In this document: in pieces, positions 13,383 to 25,800 of the stretch
Position numbering within the stretch: position 1 is the first letter of the stretch
How the letters are laid out: every line of letters begins with the position of its first letter
The notes under the pieces: model-generated
The model's input: the letters and a program-made list of their open reading frames with translations, nothing else
Databases searched by the model: none
Told to the model about the DNA's origin: nothing
NCBI GenBank assembly: GCA_003344405.1
Contig: NOWV01000065.1
Coordinates: forward strand, 330,560 to 394,559
Source of the DNA: Trichoplax sp. H2
Lineage: Eukaryota > Placozoa > Uniplacotomia > Trichoplacea
DNA: 64,000 nucleotides
Direction: 5' to 3'
Position numbers and translations under genes: made by a program

Positions 13383-14448
13383 AGCTTATGCAAATTTTCA
13401 ACTTGAGTTTCAGTTTTATTTTTTTAATCCAAATTGGTTATTGATTAAGAAGCGCCTTCGATACGTTTCTTATATCATGGTTAGTTTCTATTTTGGCCAT
13501 TTATGATAGTAAGAATAGCTTCATCCAAGATGAAATTGGGGATAAAATATTATTAAATCTTGATTCTACGTTACGGCAATATTGTAATACTAGCTGTATT
13601 ATAACTAAAGCTTCCATGGGCTAGCCGGAAATGTAGCTAAACCGAATACCGGCAAATAAATTAAATTATATCATCAATGTTGCGAGTAGAAAAATGAGCG
13701 TATCTCTTTTACTAAAAGGGATTTATATACAATGAGCATGTTAATCAATATGTGATATTTTAACAAAGTTAGGATCTTTCTATAATATTAAATCTTAGCT
13801 CCATGTCACAGTAAATATTATAATTATGCTAGTCCTCGTCAAAAAAAAAAAATACAGAATTACAGTATCTGCTCTTCGCTTAATTACGAGTATTCTGGTT
13901 GAATAAAGATCGAAATATCATCTCTCTACTTGAAAATTCTCTCCAGTCATTGTTTCTAACTCTCAACTGCAGACTGAAAATTTGAAAATATCAAAGTTGC
14001 TCTCTAATAATACAGCTCTAAACATTGGGCCAAATCTACAGTCGCATTAAACTACCTACATTACGTTATATTCTTTGAGCAAAGATACAAAACATCATCT
14101 CTCTGATAGTATAACTTTGACAAGATGCCACTGCATATATAGTAGTTCAATATCAATTTTTATAACAAAAATACAGTTAACACTTGATTAATAATTCATT
14201 AGGCTAGATGGATGTTCACTGTGAAAGTTATATCGTTGCTAAATCTTATGGGTGATGTAAGCGCTGAAATAATTAAAAAATTCAAATTTGCAAAGTTTGA
14301 TATAAAATTATTTAAACTGGCCGATTTGGTTATTCAAAACTGACTCCAATAACTCTATAACCGTACTTGAATTCTCTCCTATTTTAAAACAGAAATATCA
14401 ATATGGAAGTTGCGTGCTAATAGCCCAACTCGAACTGTTTTGAGCAAA

Positions 14449-14497
14449 CCATGGACTACTAGATACGCGTATATAGGTGCATCTAGTAGTCCATAGG
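14449..14497. repeat. Short palindromic (hairpin) element
   Basis: The arms CCATGGACTACTAGAT and ATCTAGTAGTCCATAGG are inverted copies separated by 16 bases. Related elements occur at 14944-14993, as a single strong arm at 9888-9903, and degenerate near 54372-54410. Small size and dispersal fit a MITE-like or cruciform-forming repeat; no target-site duplication was verified. Confidence 0.7.
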
Positions 14498-14610
14498 CAA
14501 ACATTATAGAATATCTGCCATGGACTGTAGGATGAGAATTCTTGTAGAGTAAAGATAATAAATATCATCACTCCACCTGAAAATTCTCTCCAACCTTCAT
14601 TTCTTGCTCA

Positions 14611-14940
14611 GAAAATGTAGCCTGGAAATTGAAGAAAAATGTCAAGACTCAAACCGTTTCTATCAATAGATTCAACGGAAATTAGGGGGACAATATTTGC
14701 TATCAGCCGAAGTCTACTTTGCCTTGGTAGTTAGGAGGATGAAAAATTTCACTTACGCTTCTTTCCTAGGAAAATATAGCCTGGAAATTGAGAAAATGCC
14801 AAGACTTAAACCGTTTCTAGAAACAGTTTCAGCGGTTATTAGGGGGGATAATACCTACTATTAAGTGAAGCCTGCTATGCCTTTTATAGCTGGAGTGAGG
14901 AAAATTTCACTTACGCTACTTTACGCCGCAAATGTAACCT
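14611..14940. repeat. Tandem repeat, 2 x about 157 bp
   Basis: Both units contain TAGCCTGGAAATTGA, then AAACCGTTTCTA, then AATTTCACTTACGCT. A fragment of a third copy starts near 14926. Confidence 0.75.
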
Positions 14941-15412
14941 GAAGCATAGACTACTAGAAATTGCCATAGTAGTCATTTCTAATAGTCCATGGCTTTAGTC
15001 GCTCGAGGGAGACAAATTCCACTTCAAGGGTGCAAGCAAATAGCCACCAAATTCAGTCGCCCCTCGCGCATTTATTTATTTGTCTCCGTCTTTTTTCTGT
15101 AGCACCCCATGATACATGATGCCATATATAGAAAATGTACACAGTAGAGTAATCCAGTAGAAATTGACTAAGCATTATAATAATTAAGGGAATAATAATT
15201 ATTATAATCCGTTTTCTTTAGAAGAACAATCTTGTCCAATCACCTGCAGCCTTCTAACGTCAACAGAAATGTGTATATTAACGATGCATAATTCATTTTC
15301 GCATTTCTACAGTGTATTGATATGAATATCAAGCCTAGCGTAGTTTAGAAAGTGCTCTCCCTACCTGATTGAAGTTTAATTTGCCAAGAGAATCCACATT
15401 CAAGAGGAAAAG

Positions 15413-18400
15413 ATGACCATGGCGAGACGACTACAACACGTAATCTATCAGACCGGAAGGATCCCACGTTTAATCTCATCACCGAATGTAAGATGCAAAT
15501 AAGAACTGTTTTTGTTTACAATCAGTGAACATTGGTTGATCAATCAATTCCATGTCATGATAGCATGATAATGATGACTGTAGAGCCATTTTTGATCATG
15601 GCGATGTTGGATTGGGATCGATTACAACAATTCCTGTCACGATGATCGTCTTGATCGAGACGACTACAACACGTAATCTATCAGACCAGGATGATAGCAC
15701 GTTTAATCTCATCATCGAATGAAAGATGCAATGAGAATTATCTTTGTTTACTATTCGTGAACATCGGTTGATCAATCGATTCCATGTCATGATAGCAAGA
15801 TGATGATGACTGTAAAATCATTTTTCATCACGGCGATGTTTGATCGGGATGGATTGCAACAATTCCCGTCATGGTAATCGCCTTGATCAACGCAGTAACA
15901 TGAACATCATCGTGGTCAAGTCAAGATTATCCATCTTGCAATGATGATAATAAGGCGTATCGAATTTATTTTTTTTTTTTTTTTTTCATCAATCATTAGA
16001 TCCATCGAGTAACCCCAACAGCTGTTGCCGGTATGATGCAGATTAAACACTTTTCTATCCATGAACATCAAAGTATGCAACTACTAGATCAACATGGCAT
16101 TCGTACGCCTCAAAGTCGAGTAGCTACAACGCCAATTCAAGTTCATGAAGTAGCATCCACGTTAGGTATGAATTTGTAAGCCATTGGATAGGTTAAAAAC
16201 TAGACTTTTCTTGCATGATCTAACTTTAAATAGATGTACTTGATGATAATCGATGATCCTTTTTCTTTCAAAATATCAAAGTAAACGACTTATGTTTATT
16301 TATTTGCGTACCAATGGATTGATTGATTGATGATGAGGCATTTTACATCGTCTAGCTTAGTTAAAAAGTGTAGTATATCTACGTGGCGATAATGAATCGA
16401 TGATCCTTTTTTCATTCTAAATGTTAAGATTAATGACTAATATTCATTTATTTATACGCCATTGAATAGGTTAATGATTTGACATTTTTTGACATCGTCT
16501 AGCTTAGATAAAAAGTACAACGTGTACTTGGTGATAATATTAATATAACTGATCATTCTTTTTCTTTCTAAATGTCAAGATTGACGTTAATGTTCAATCG
16601 TTTATACACCATCGAATAGGGAATGACTAGACATTTTTACATCGTCTAACTTAGATAAAAAGTACAATATGTACTTGGTAATAATTGCAATATCAATCGA
16701 TCATTCTCTTTTCTTTCTAAATGTTAAAGTTAGTGCTTAATGTTCTTTCATTTGCACGCCATTGAATAGATTAATGATTAGACACTTTTTTACATCGTCT
16801 AGCTTAGGTAAAAAGTATAATATGTACGTGGTGGCAATTTTGATATAATCGATCATATTTTTTTCTTTCTAAATGTTAAGATTAACATGTCATATTCACT
16901 GACCTGCAGCTATGTTTTATTTACTGCAAGATCGAATGATCCGGCTGTAATCAATTTTATTCTCCATGTTAACAGTTTAAGAATGATTCTTATAGTATAG
17001 ACAACATCGTTAATGGTAGTCAAGGCGAAATTTTCCCTCTATAGTTCTTTCTACTTTCTCAATCGTCTTGTTTTCTTGTTGACCTAAGATATTGAAACTA
17101 GTCAAGTAGCGTTACTTTAGTCACAGTAGTAAACGTACTCTTCACTGAAGATCTAATTGATGCTATTAGAACACTTAGTAGTACAATGTAATTGAGAATA
17201 TACTTCAAGTGAAAACAGTAGTGAACAAATATCTCAATCGTCTTATTTTCTTGCTGAGCTAAGATACTGATTCAAGTTAAAGAGCGTACTTTTAGCAGAG
17301 TAATAAATATATTGCCCACTGGAGATCTTACTCATGCAGTTAGAATACTTGGCAGAACAACATATTTTAGAATAGGCCCTTAATCGAAGACAGTAGTGAA
17401 TGCCTCGTATTTTTTTTTCTCCGATACCAAAATAATAGTAGACTATTGGATTAGGATAGTATGTAGGATTACTTCTACAAGAATAAGATAGGACTCAATC
17501 GGTACTACACTTTGAACGAGCTATCTTGGTAGTTGGTACCATTATACGAGTACCATTGACATTTGGATTATTATTTATTTCTACGGCAATAAAAATGCCA
17601 TATATTGATTTAGGTACTACATTTTGAACCATCTATCATAATGTCGTTATACAAGTGCTTTTAAGCAAAAACACTTTAATTGAGATAGAGTTAAATTTAA
17701 TGTTTTTGCATCAATGTTACTCATGGACAGGCAGCAAAGATGTTGTTGTAAAAGCACAAGTCTTGGCTGGTGGAAGAGGTAAAGGCCTCTTTGAGTCCGG
17801 TTTAAAAGGAGGTGTGAAAATTGCCTACTCGTAAGTAAAGTATTGCACACAAACCGATAAAAGTTGGTGCCAAAGGAAGGCATACCTTCTACAAAATAAT
17901 ATTCATTCGTGATTCTTACAATTCTCTAAAGCTAAATTTAAAACAATGACTACGTTATTTAAAGTTCTAGCTTGATTCGTTTAAAAAACATCTAGAAATA
18001 AATTGGCTATTAGATGAATCATAGGAAAGTAGTACTTCTATTTTTCGTAGTTTATTGAATCCAATGTTAAAGCAAAGACGACGAAATCCGTTAATGCACT
18101 CGTATATATGTCGTTTACCGTATAGATAATCGATCATTTTGTAAAATGACTGATGGTGCAGTTAAATAGTTTGGCATGCAGTTATAAGGATACATGATAA
18201 ACTTACCAGATACTGTTTGTTCGTAATGTAGACCTGATGAGGCTAAAACTATTGCAGCTAATATGCTTGGTCACAAATTAATCACGAAGCAGACAGGAGG
18301 GGCTGGGGTGCTATGTAACAAGGTCAGTATCAGATGGTAATTTAATTCGAATTAATTTTTGACTAGCGTTATTCTGTAAAGCAGTCCCAAATTAGTTTAA

Positions 18401-20962
18401 GATTAAAATACAGAGTCATTCTGAACTGATTGCATATAGGAATGAATTTTACTGTAATAATTTAGATAATCTGATTGAAGCTAAATAGTCTTTGTTAGTT
18501 GCAAGATGAAATCTAATTTCTGTAATAATGTGAAGTTTACCAGAAACTGTAGTTCTTGTTCTATTATTCGAAAGATATTCTATTACCGTTCCAAATGGCA
18601 ACGAAAGAGACTTAACTTATTTTCTTGCATGAATATGCCCAAATGGCGATAATTATATTTATTTTAATTTTTAGCTCTCATTAATTGCAATACCACACAT
18701 TTGCATTCGCTTAGGTAATGGTGTCGGAACGTTTATATCCTCGACGTGAGTACTATTTTGCCATTACCATGGACCCAACATCGATGGTTAGTCTGTACAA
18801 GAGACATAATATCTACAGGCAGAGTTATTTCAGATTAAATGACATTGACAAATGATGCTATTAGGGCCCTATTATTATTGCCAGTAATCAAGGAGGTGTA
18901 GATATAGAGACAGTTGCAGCCGAAACACCTGAGGCAATTATTAAGCAACCTATTGATATTATCGAAGGTAGATAAAATCAAGCCTGTGATTCAGAATCGA
19001 ATAGATTGTGCTTTGTCAGCTAGCAATAAATTTGAGAACTTAATCTTTGATATGATAATAAATTAAATGTTACGACGAAAACTATTGCTAATATAAAGTA
19101 TTAATTGGATGGCTTGAGTATTAAACTATCTTACTTGTTGATTTTATATATTATTTCGTACCAAATTTCAAGGCCTAAATCGGGACACCGCATTATCTAT
19201 AGCACGTAAAGTAGGCTTTGGTCCGGAATATATCGATCAGGTATACAATTTTGTTGGACATTATTGACTTAAATACAATAATCAACCGTAGCAAGATTCA
19301 CAGTAGTTAGTTATTGCCTGATACCTAATTTAATAAACTAAATTTTCAAAAATATAACGCTTCTAATTGTATATTACGGGATTCTATTATTATTTAGGCG
19401 ACTGATATCATTCAAAAGTTATATAGCGTATTTATTGAGAATGATGCGCTGATGGTGGAAATTAATCCAATGACCGAAGATAGCAATGGAAATGGTAAGT
19501 AGATGGTTTACATCGTATGTTGTAATAGTAAATATTGTGAGTACCAGCATAATCCTATGTAAAGAGTATTTTATTCTGATATTTGTAAAGATTGGATAAG
19601 AAATTCTTATATTCATACCAATGTTGACTAAATTTTTCTGTGTTGTTGTCATTCGTTCGAATTAGTATATTGCATGGATGCCAAAGTAAAGCTAGATACG
19701 AGTGCGCTATTTCGTCACAAAAATTTAGCTGAATTGCGCGATTGGAGTCAAGAGGATCCTCGTGATGTCGCAGCTTCCAAAGCAGATCTCAATTATATAG
19801 GATTAGATGGATCTATCGGTTGCTTGGGTTTGTCATAATTTATGGGCATCATTTCATTACTTGTATATTTTCACTGTCTCTAACATTAGAATATTAAATG
19901 GTAGCGCATAGGATCTAAATAACATCCATCTATTCCTAATGGATTTAATATAAATAAATGTTACCTATATCTGCTGAAATAGCTAATGTTTCCATGCTGA
20001 CCTTAAATTAACTGCCATTTACAGGTAATAGCTAATTTTGCAATATTTACGCAAAGTTTTCAATTTTAATTAGTTAATGGCGCTGGTTTAGCAATGTCTA
20101 CTATGGACATAATCAAACTACATGGAGGTTTACCTGCCAACTTTCTAGATGTGGGTGGCGGTGCTACAGCTGATCAAGTTACTCAAGCATTTCAAATTAT
20201 TAGTAGCGATCAGCACGTAAGTTTTTTCTTTTATAACCATCTTAATGTTGATCGTGCTAAATTTTATCCCCCTAAATAACAACGAATAATATTACATAAA
20301 GCCACATAAATAATCTATTCTTTTTATTTATAACTTACTTGCTTCCACGGCACTCATTCAGGTCAATGCTGTTTTAGTTAACATATTTGGTGGTATAATG
20401 CGTTGTGATGTTATTGCAAAAGGCATTGTTGCTGCCGCTGATCAATTGAAACTTAAAATTCCCATAATTGTACGATTGCAAGGTAACGATAGAAACGAAT
20501 AGAATGGCATACATATACCATGTGCAATGGTGCATGTCGTTAACCACTACATACGCGTATATATATAGTACCCATTTCTACTCGAAATTAATGTCTCTAA
20601 GCTTAATATTTTCAATAGTGATCATCTTATACGCATATATATGTTCAATTTCTCATCTAGGAACTCGTGTAGAAGATGCCAAGGCCGTTATTGGTGCTAG
20701 CAAATTTCATATATTATCCTGTGATGATCTTGATGAAGCAGCTAAGCTGGTATTAATGCTCGAGCATATTGACAAATGAGAAATTAGATACAGTAGTAGC
20801 TATGAATTTTATTCAATTGCTTGAGAATAAAATATATTCATTCAATAGACAAACTGCCTTAAGTTTACTTTGTTAATTTGTTTCTAGGCTGTCAAAGTAG
20901 CTAGCATTGTGAGTCTAGCAAAAGAAGCTTCCGTTGAGGTTGATTTCACTTTACCGATTTAA
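15413..20962 (+). CDS. SUCLA2: Succinyl-CoA ligase beta subunit, ADP-forming type, mitochondrial (13 exons)
   Basis: This is the beta subunit of the TCA-cycle enzyme that interconverts succinyl-CoA and succinate with nucleotide phosphorylation in the matrix. Exons: 15413-15487, 16000-16165, 17731-17830, 18232-18322, 18715-18786, 18865-18967, 19173-19240, 19398-19494, 19666-19827, 20074-20216, 20362-20482, 20661-20749, 20888-20962. All phases agree. The product is about 453 residues, against roughly 460 for the animal enzyme. Residues 1-40 are Arg-rich and poor in acid, like a matrix presequence. The ATP-grasp domain follows, with SIHEHQS (44-50), [13 protein letters not shown] (87-99) and the metal-binding EINPM (246-250). 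The CoA-ligase domain has DVGGGA (337-342) and [10 protein letters not shown] (366-375). The C terminus is VDFTLPI. Overall similarity favours the ADP-forming paralogue over the GDP-forming one. It needs an alpha subunit encoded elsewhere. Exon 1 lies within a tandem duplication. Confidence 0.95.
15420..15893. repeat. 233-bp tandem duplication containing ligase exon 1
   Basis: Copy 1 (about 15420-15652) holds the coding part of exon 1 and its donor. Copy 2 (about 15653-15893) repeats exon 1 from CGAGACGACTACAACACGTA onward, but lacks the ATG, has small indels, and its donor GTAAG reads GAAAG. The duplicated intron part also matches (GGTTGATCAATC, CCATGTCATGATAGCA). Confidence 0.88.
16190..16890. 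repeat. Intronic minisatellite, about 5 x 140 bp
   Basis: Ligase intron 2 carries about five copies containing TTTTACATCGTCTAGCTTAG, AAAAAGTACAATATGTAC and TTTTCTTTCTAAATGTTAAG. Copies are diverged and have small indels. Confidence 0.88.
17055..17400. repeat. Second intronic tandem repeat, 2 x about 180 bp
   Basis: Two units share TCTCAATCGTCTTGTTTTCT, GATCTAATTGATGC-like text and AAACAGTAGTGAA. This is a different family from the repeat earlier in the same intron. Confidence 0.7.
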
Positions 20963-22837
20963 AAGCCATGCAAATATCTACCGAATTTCTAATAGAGCTT
21001 TAAGTTAGACTGGAATATTTCTATGCATTTACCGTATTTAATATGTAGTGAGATAAAATTTAAATTAATCTATCCGAGAGTTATTGCAATTATCTTGGTT
21101 TATCCACAAATTCTAGATACAGGAATACTCATATTTTGCAAATTTATAGAAGCAATAATACGATCTACTGTATACTAATTTAAGAAAATATAACTTACGA
21201 CGAGTAAAATATTATCTGTGCAACGAAAGTATATCAGATCTTGCTAAGCATGAATGTTTACGTGTAGTAAATAAAATGAAGAAAACAATTGCAATCTTAC
21301 TGAAACGTTTTGTTGATGTAGTTAAGATCGCAGATTCTTATACTTCTTAAAAACGTCATTTAAAGCAAACCAATTTGATTATGAAAGCAATAAAATTTTA
21401 GCAATGAGGTATATGATGTCTTCTGGGATTCATAATTGCAACTCCAACAATGAACTTTATACATTCGTCATTTGTGACCTTGGAGGAAATTAACATATCT
21501 TTTACCACAAATGCTACGTCTACAATATATGATTGTTATTGTAGGGACTTAATTTCGAAATAAATGGGCATCACAGCCTACTAGAATTTTAAGTTGTAGT
21601 CTTCATATATAATTTACTATAGTTATCAAATATGCAAATACATAGCAATATAAACTTGATTTTATATCTAAAATCTAGGGATTAGCGATGTGTAAATGGG
21701 AACTCAGCATATTAGAATTTAAATTGTATTCTGTATAATTTTACTGCAGTTATCAAGTATGTGAATAAACAGTAATATTCTGTAAATTTGATTTTTAAAT
21801 TCACAGCGTAGGATCAGCAATGTATAAATGGGAGCTACACAATGTAGAGTATCAGTGATGCATAGTATCAATTTATTCGTTTCTTGCTGAAACAAGATAT
21901 TACAAAACATGATATGCCATTGATATATTACTTCAATATTCTTATTCTCTTGAAAACTGCGATATCTATTATTCTTTAGTGAGCAGCCGTAGTTACAGGA
22001 GTAATCCATTTGCATATGACAAAATAGATGCGATTATCATGGTATATTGTCATCCATCATTGAATGGAATAGAATAACGATTATTTTTTGGTGTGGATTG
22101 TATAATCATAGATAAAAATAAATGTTATATTGTTATAATTACGATTGATTAGATCCAATCAACAATAAATCAGATGCATATAGTATAGTTATACATGTTG
22201 CTGGACATATTTTTTCATCAAATATTGCTTATCTATTGTAAGAGCTATTATGGTATTAATAATGATCCGTGAATGATCAGTAAATGATACTTGCCATTCA
22301 GAAATGCGATATACGATTAATAAAAGGCTGTCAGTATTCTCGATGCTCTTGTATCGACTAAGGGAGTTTACTCAAACTAAAACTAACCTAAAATTCTAGT
22401 GATGAACTTATAATTTGTCAGATTAAAATTGTAAGCTATATGTATTCGGTCCTTCACAAACAGTGTAATGATATCCTAGCTATAACACGTCCAGCCATAT
22501 TGGTAGGAACTATTACTATGACAAATACAGCAACAGCTAAAATTTTCTCATGCCAAACACTTGAAAAATAAGAATATATGTATGGCACGATAGGAATTTA
22601 ATGAATTACAGAATGATAACTTTTAATCATGTAATGATTTAATATTAATGCGACAAATATATGAAGACCGACAACATTTATAATTTAGTATTTTCGTCAA
22701 TTTTAAACTGTCAAAACAAATTATAACCAGCCTTGTATGTTACCAGTACACTATACTGCCTGACTGAAAAGATACAATTTTGTTCCTATATTGCTTATTC
22801 TTTGTTCAACCGTTGCTAAATGTAGAGCAATAAAGAA
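20963..22837. other. 3' spacer between convergent ligase and Tec genes
   Basis: This holds the 3' flanks of two convergent genes. AATAAA motifs near 21272 and 21389 could serve as ligase polyadenylation signals (weak). A two-copy tandem repeat of about 130 bp (about 21566-21835) is the only other structure. No gene is seen. Confidence 0.55.
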
Positions 22838-25800
22838 TCAATCTACATCGATAAAAGGATAGCTTGCTCCAATTATCTTGCTTAATTTTCGGTACAATTT
22901 TTCGAATTTGGGTCGATGAGTTGGCTCCTAAGTAAATATAATTATAAAAAAAGGAAATTGGAGATCACTCGGAGTCATTTATTGCTGTTATTATAAAGAA
23001 ATAGAATGGTTTAAAGTTATTACTTTCTGTTCAAGGCATTACAGAACAATAATATATTTAATGTTTATTAACCTGAGAGTTACAATCACGAAGAATATTA
23101 TAAATGTTCATAGGGCAAAATTCTGGCTTTTCAAGATAATGACCCTTCAAAACCTGCGATAAAATTTAAATATTTTAAATCATGGATTATTTATGATATC
23201 CCTAATAATGCTTTTTTTAATTAAGGTTATAGTATCATTTAAAGCGTTTTATGTAGGAGATAGTATCTCACCTTTCTAGCTACCTCTGAATTACGCAATT
23301 CCGTATAAGGGCGCAAACCTCCAGTAAAAAGCTCCCACAAAAGTACACCTACAAAATATATAATCATTAAGGCAGCTATGTCAGAAATGAAGTAATACTC
23401 TCCATCACTTACGAATTAGTTCGATAACTATAGTTTTTAAGAGACCTTACTGAAAAGCAATTAAGCGGTATATTTTTACAATTTAATATCAATATCGGCT
23501 TACCAAAAGACCAAACATCTGATTTATTGCTGAATTTACGATAACCTAGGACTTCTGGAGCTGCCCAACGGACTGCAAAAACAGCTTCTTCAGAGGCCAG
23601 GTAGTACTGACTATCAATAACACACCTGGATGGAAAAGAATAGATTTTAATTTACGACCGAAATATAAGATCTTAGAGAACGATTAAATTTATTGACTAT
23701 GATACTATATGTTTGTTGCTAACTTTGCTAAACCAAAATCGGCAACTTTAATAATTTGTATATTTGTCCCACCAATAAGGCAGTTGCGCGCTGCCTAGAA
23801 ATATGATTGAATCTTCATTAAAATCGCAAAATTTACGTTCGTAAACTAATAAAATATAGGAATTTATGCGAATTATTTTTATATAAATAAGTATCAGCCC
23901 TATATTCTTTTTTATATGGTAAATAAGCTACTGCACCAGATCGCGATGGATGAAATTGTTTTCTTCTAAATACAGCATCGCTGAGCATATTTGAAGCGCC
24001 ATATTTAAGAGTACTTCTACCGTTTGCTGAGAACTTAAAGCAGTTGTTGAACTGAAATGTTCCCTTAAATAATCCAACAAGCAGCCTAAAGTTTTCACAA
24101 TCGAATATTAACGTTAGTAACTTATTCACAGTACAGTTATAAAATAATTATACTAGATTTAGTCCGTTGCCGGATATAGTGAAAATATCAGCCTTTTATC
24201 CGAAAATGATAAGAATACAATCTATTCCAAAGGATTCAATTTCAAATAATTAATAAAGATATCCTGATACTCATCAGAAATGGGTTAGAGCAAAATATTT
24301 ACAATACAATAGTTAACTCTTTATGGGCAATAAGTGATTCCATAGTGATTCTATAGTGATTACATTAATCCCAGTTTTCAAATTTTGACCAGTAACTTCG
24401 CATTAAAATGTAATTAATATCGAGATTAAGATGAACCTTATAATAATTGCTGATACGATGACTGAAATTTATAAATAATTTAACACCAACTAAAAGTAAT
24501 TTTTGGAGCCATGTACAGTCATTACAAATTTATACAGCATCATACTATATTAAAATATTTTACATATCCTGTTATTTATGTAAATTCTGAAACTTATCAC
24601 AGATTTTTAATTATGATGATGAGTAACTTCCCATTGAAATATAATCAATGTCGAGATTAAGATGAACCTTATAATAATTATTAATACGTTGACTGAAAAT
24701 TAAAATGATTCAGTGCCAATTAAAAATATTTTTGAAAAGATATCGGAGTCAAGTATAGTCGTTCCAAATTTATATAGCATCATACTAGATTTAACACATG
24801 TTATTTATCCTGTTGTTTATGTAAAAATAAGCCATGATAGGTGAATCTAACTAAGGTAAGCGAAAGGACAACAGTATATTCAAATTTAAAATGTTTACCT
24901 CGAGACATAAACTCGGAAATAATGAATAATGGTTTGCCAATGCTACATATCCCGTAGAGTTGGACTAAATTTTCATGCTTCAGTTTACTAAAGAAATAAA
25001 ATACGATATTATAAACAGCTATGATAAGTATTTTCCTTTAGTAGCTGTCAGTTGGATAGATATATTAAAAATGGATGGTAGGTAACAACGAGATAAACTC
25101 AAAACTAACTGCATGACTTTTGCTTCTCTTAAGAAATCCTCTTCTGACATGGAATCAGACTTTAACATTTTAACGGCAACTTCAATGGAATTACGATAGG
25201 TACCAAAATAGACAACCTAGAGATTTAGATGAAATAATGAACTTTATGAACATGTTAACAGTGCAATATGCATCTTAATTAAAATAATCCGCTAGAGATA
25301 AGCTTTGTTGGTTATTTGTAATACGACAATGTTATGGCACTAAGTTACCTAAATTATAGAGTTTAAGAAAGTATTGTTGCTGACAGTATTTCAGTATTAT
25401 AGCATGGCTCTGAGCCTTTTAGAAGGGTAGTTTTCAGGGGTTATAGTAGCAGTACTACATTCTTACTAGATCTTTCGACAGATTAGGATAGTAATCTGTA
25501 GAAGCAACTCAAAGTAAGTGCTTTACGTTAGACTAGTAAACTTGTCAGGAAATAGTCCGTGACAAACATATTAAATTTGCATTCGCGAATAATCAGATAA
25601 TGCTAGTTATGATTAACAGCTACAGTTGTAAAAATTTTTTCGGCTCTATATTAAGAGTTAATTAGGTCAGTAATAAGCATAGATTTGTCGACAAGTAATA
25701 ACTTCTTTCATTTCCTTGACATCGCAGCTTTATGTGACTTATTGTGGTAAATGTTAATTGTATAATTATCATCAGATCTAGCAAATAAATATTTAACATT

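Larger units (their letters stand above)
13383..15412. other. Spacer between pseudokinase B and the ligase gene
   Basis: No gene is seen. It holds palindromic elements (14449-14497 and 14944-14993) and a two-copy tandem repeat (14611-14940). The right end should contain the ligase promoter. Confidence 0.6.
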
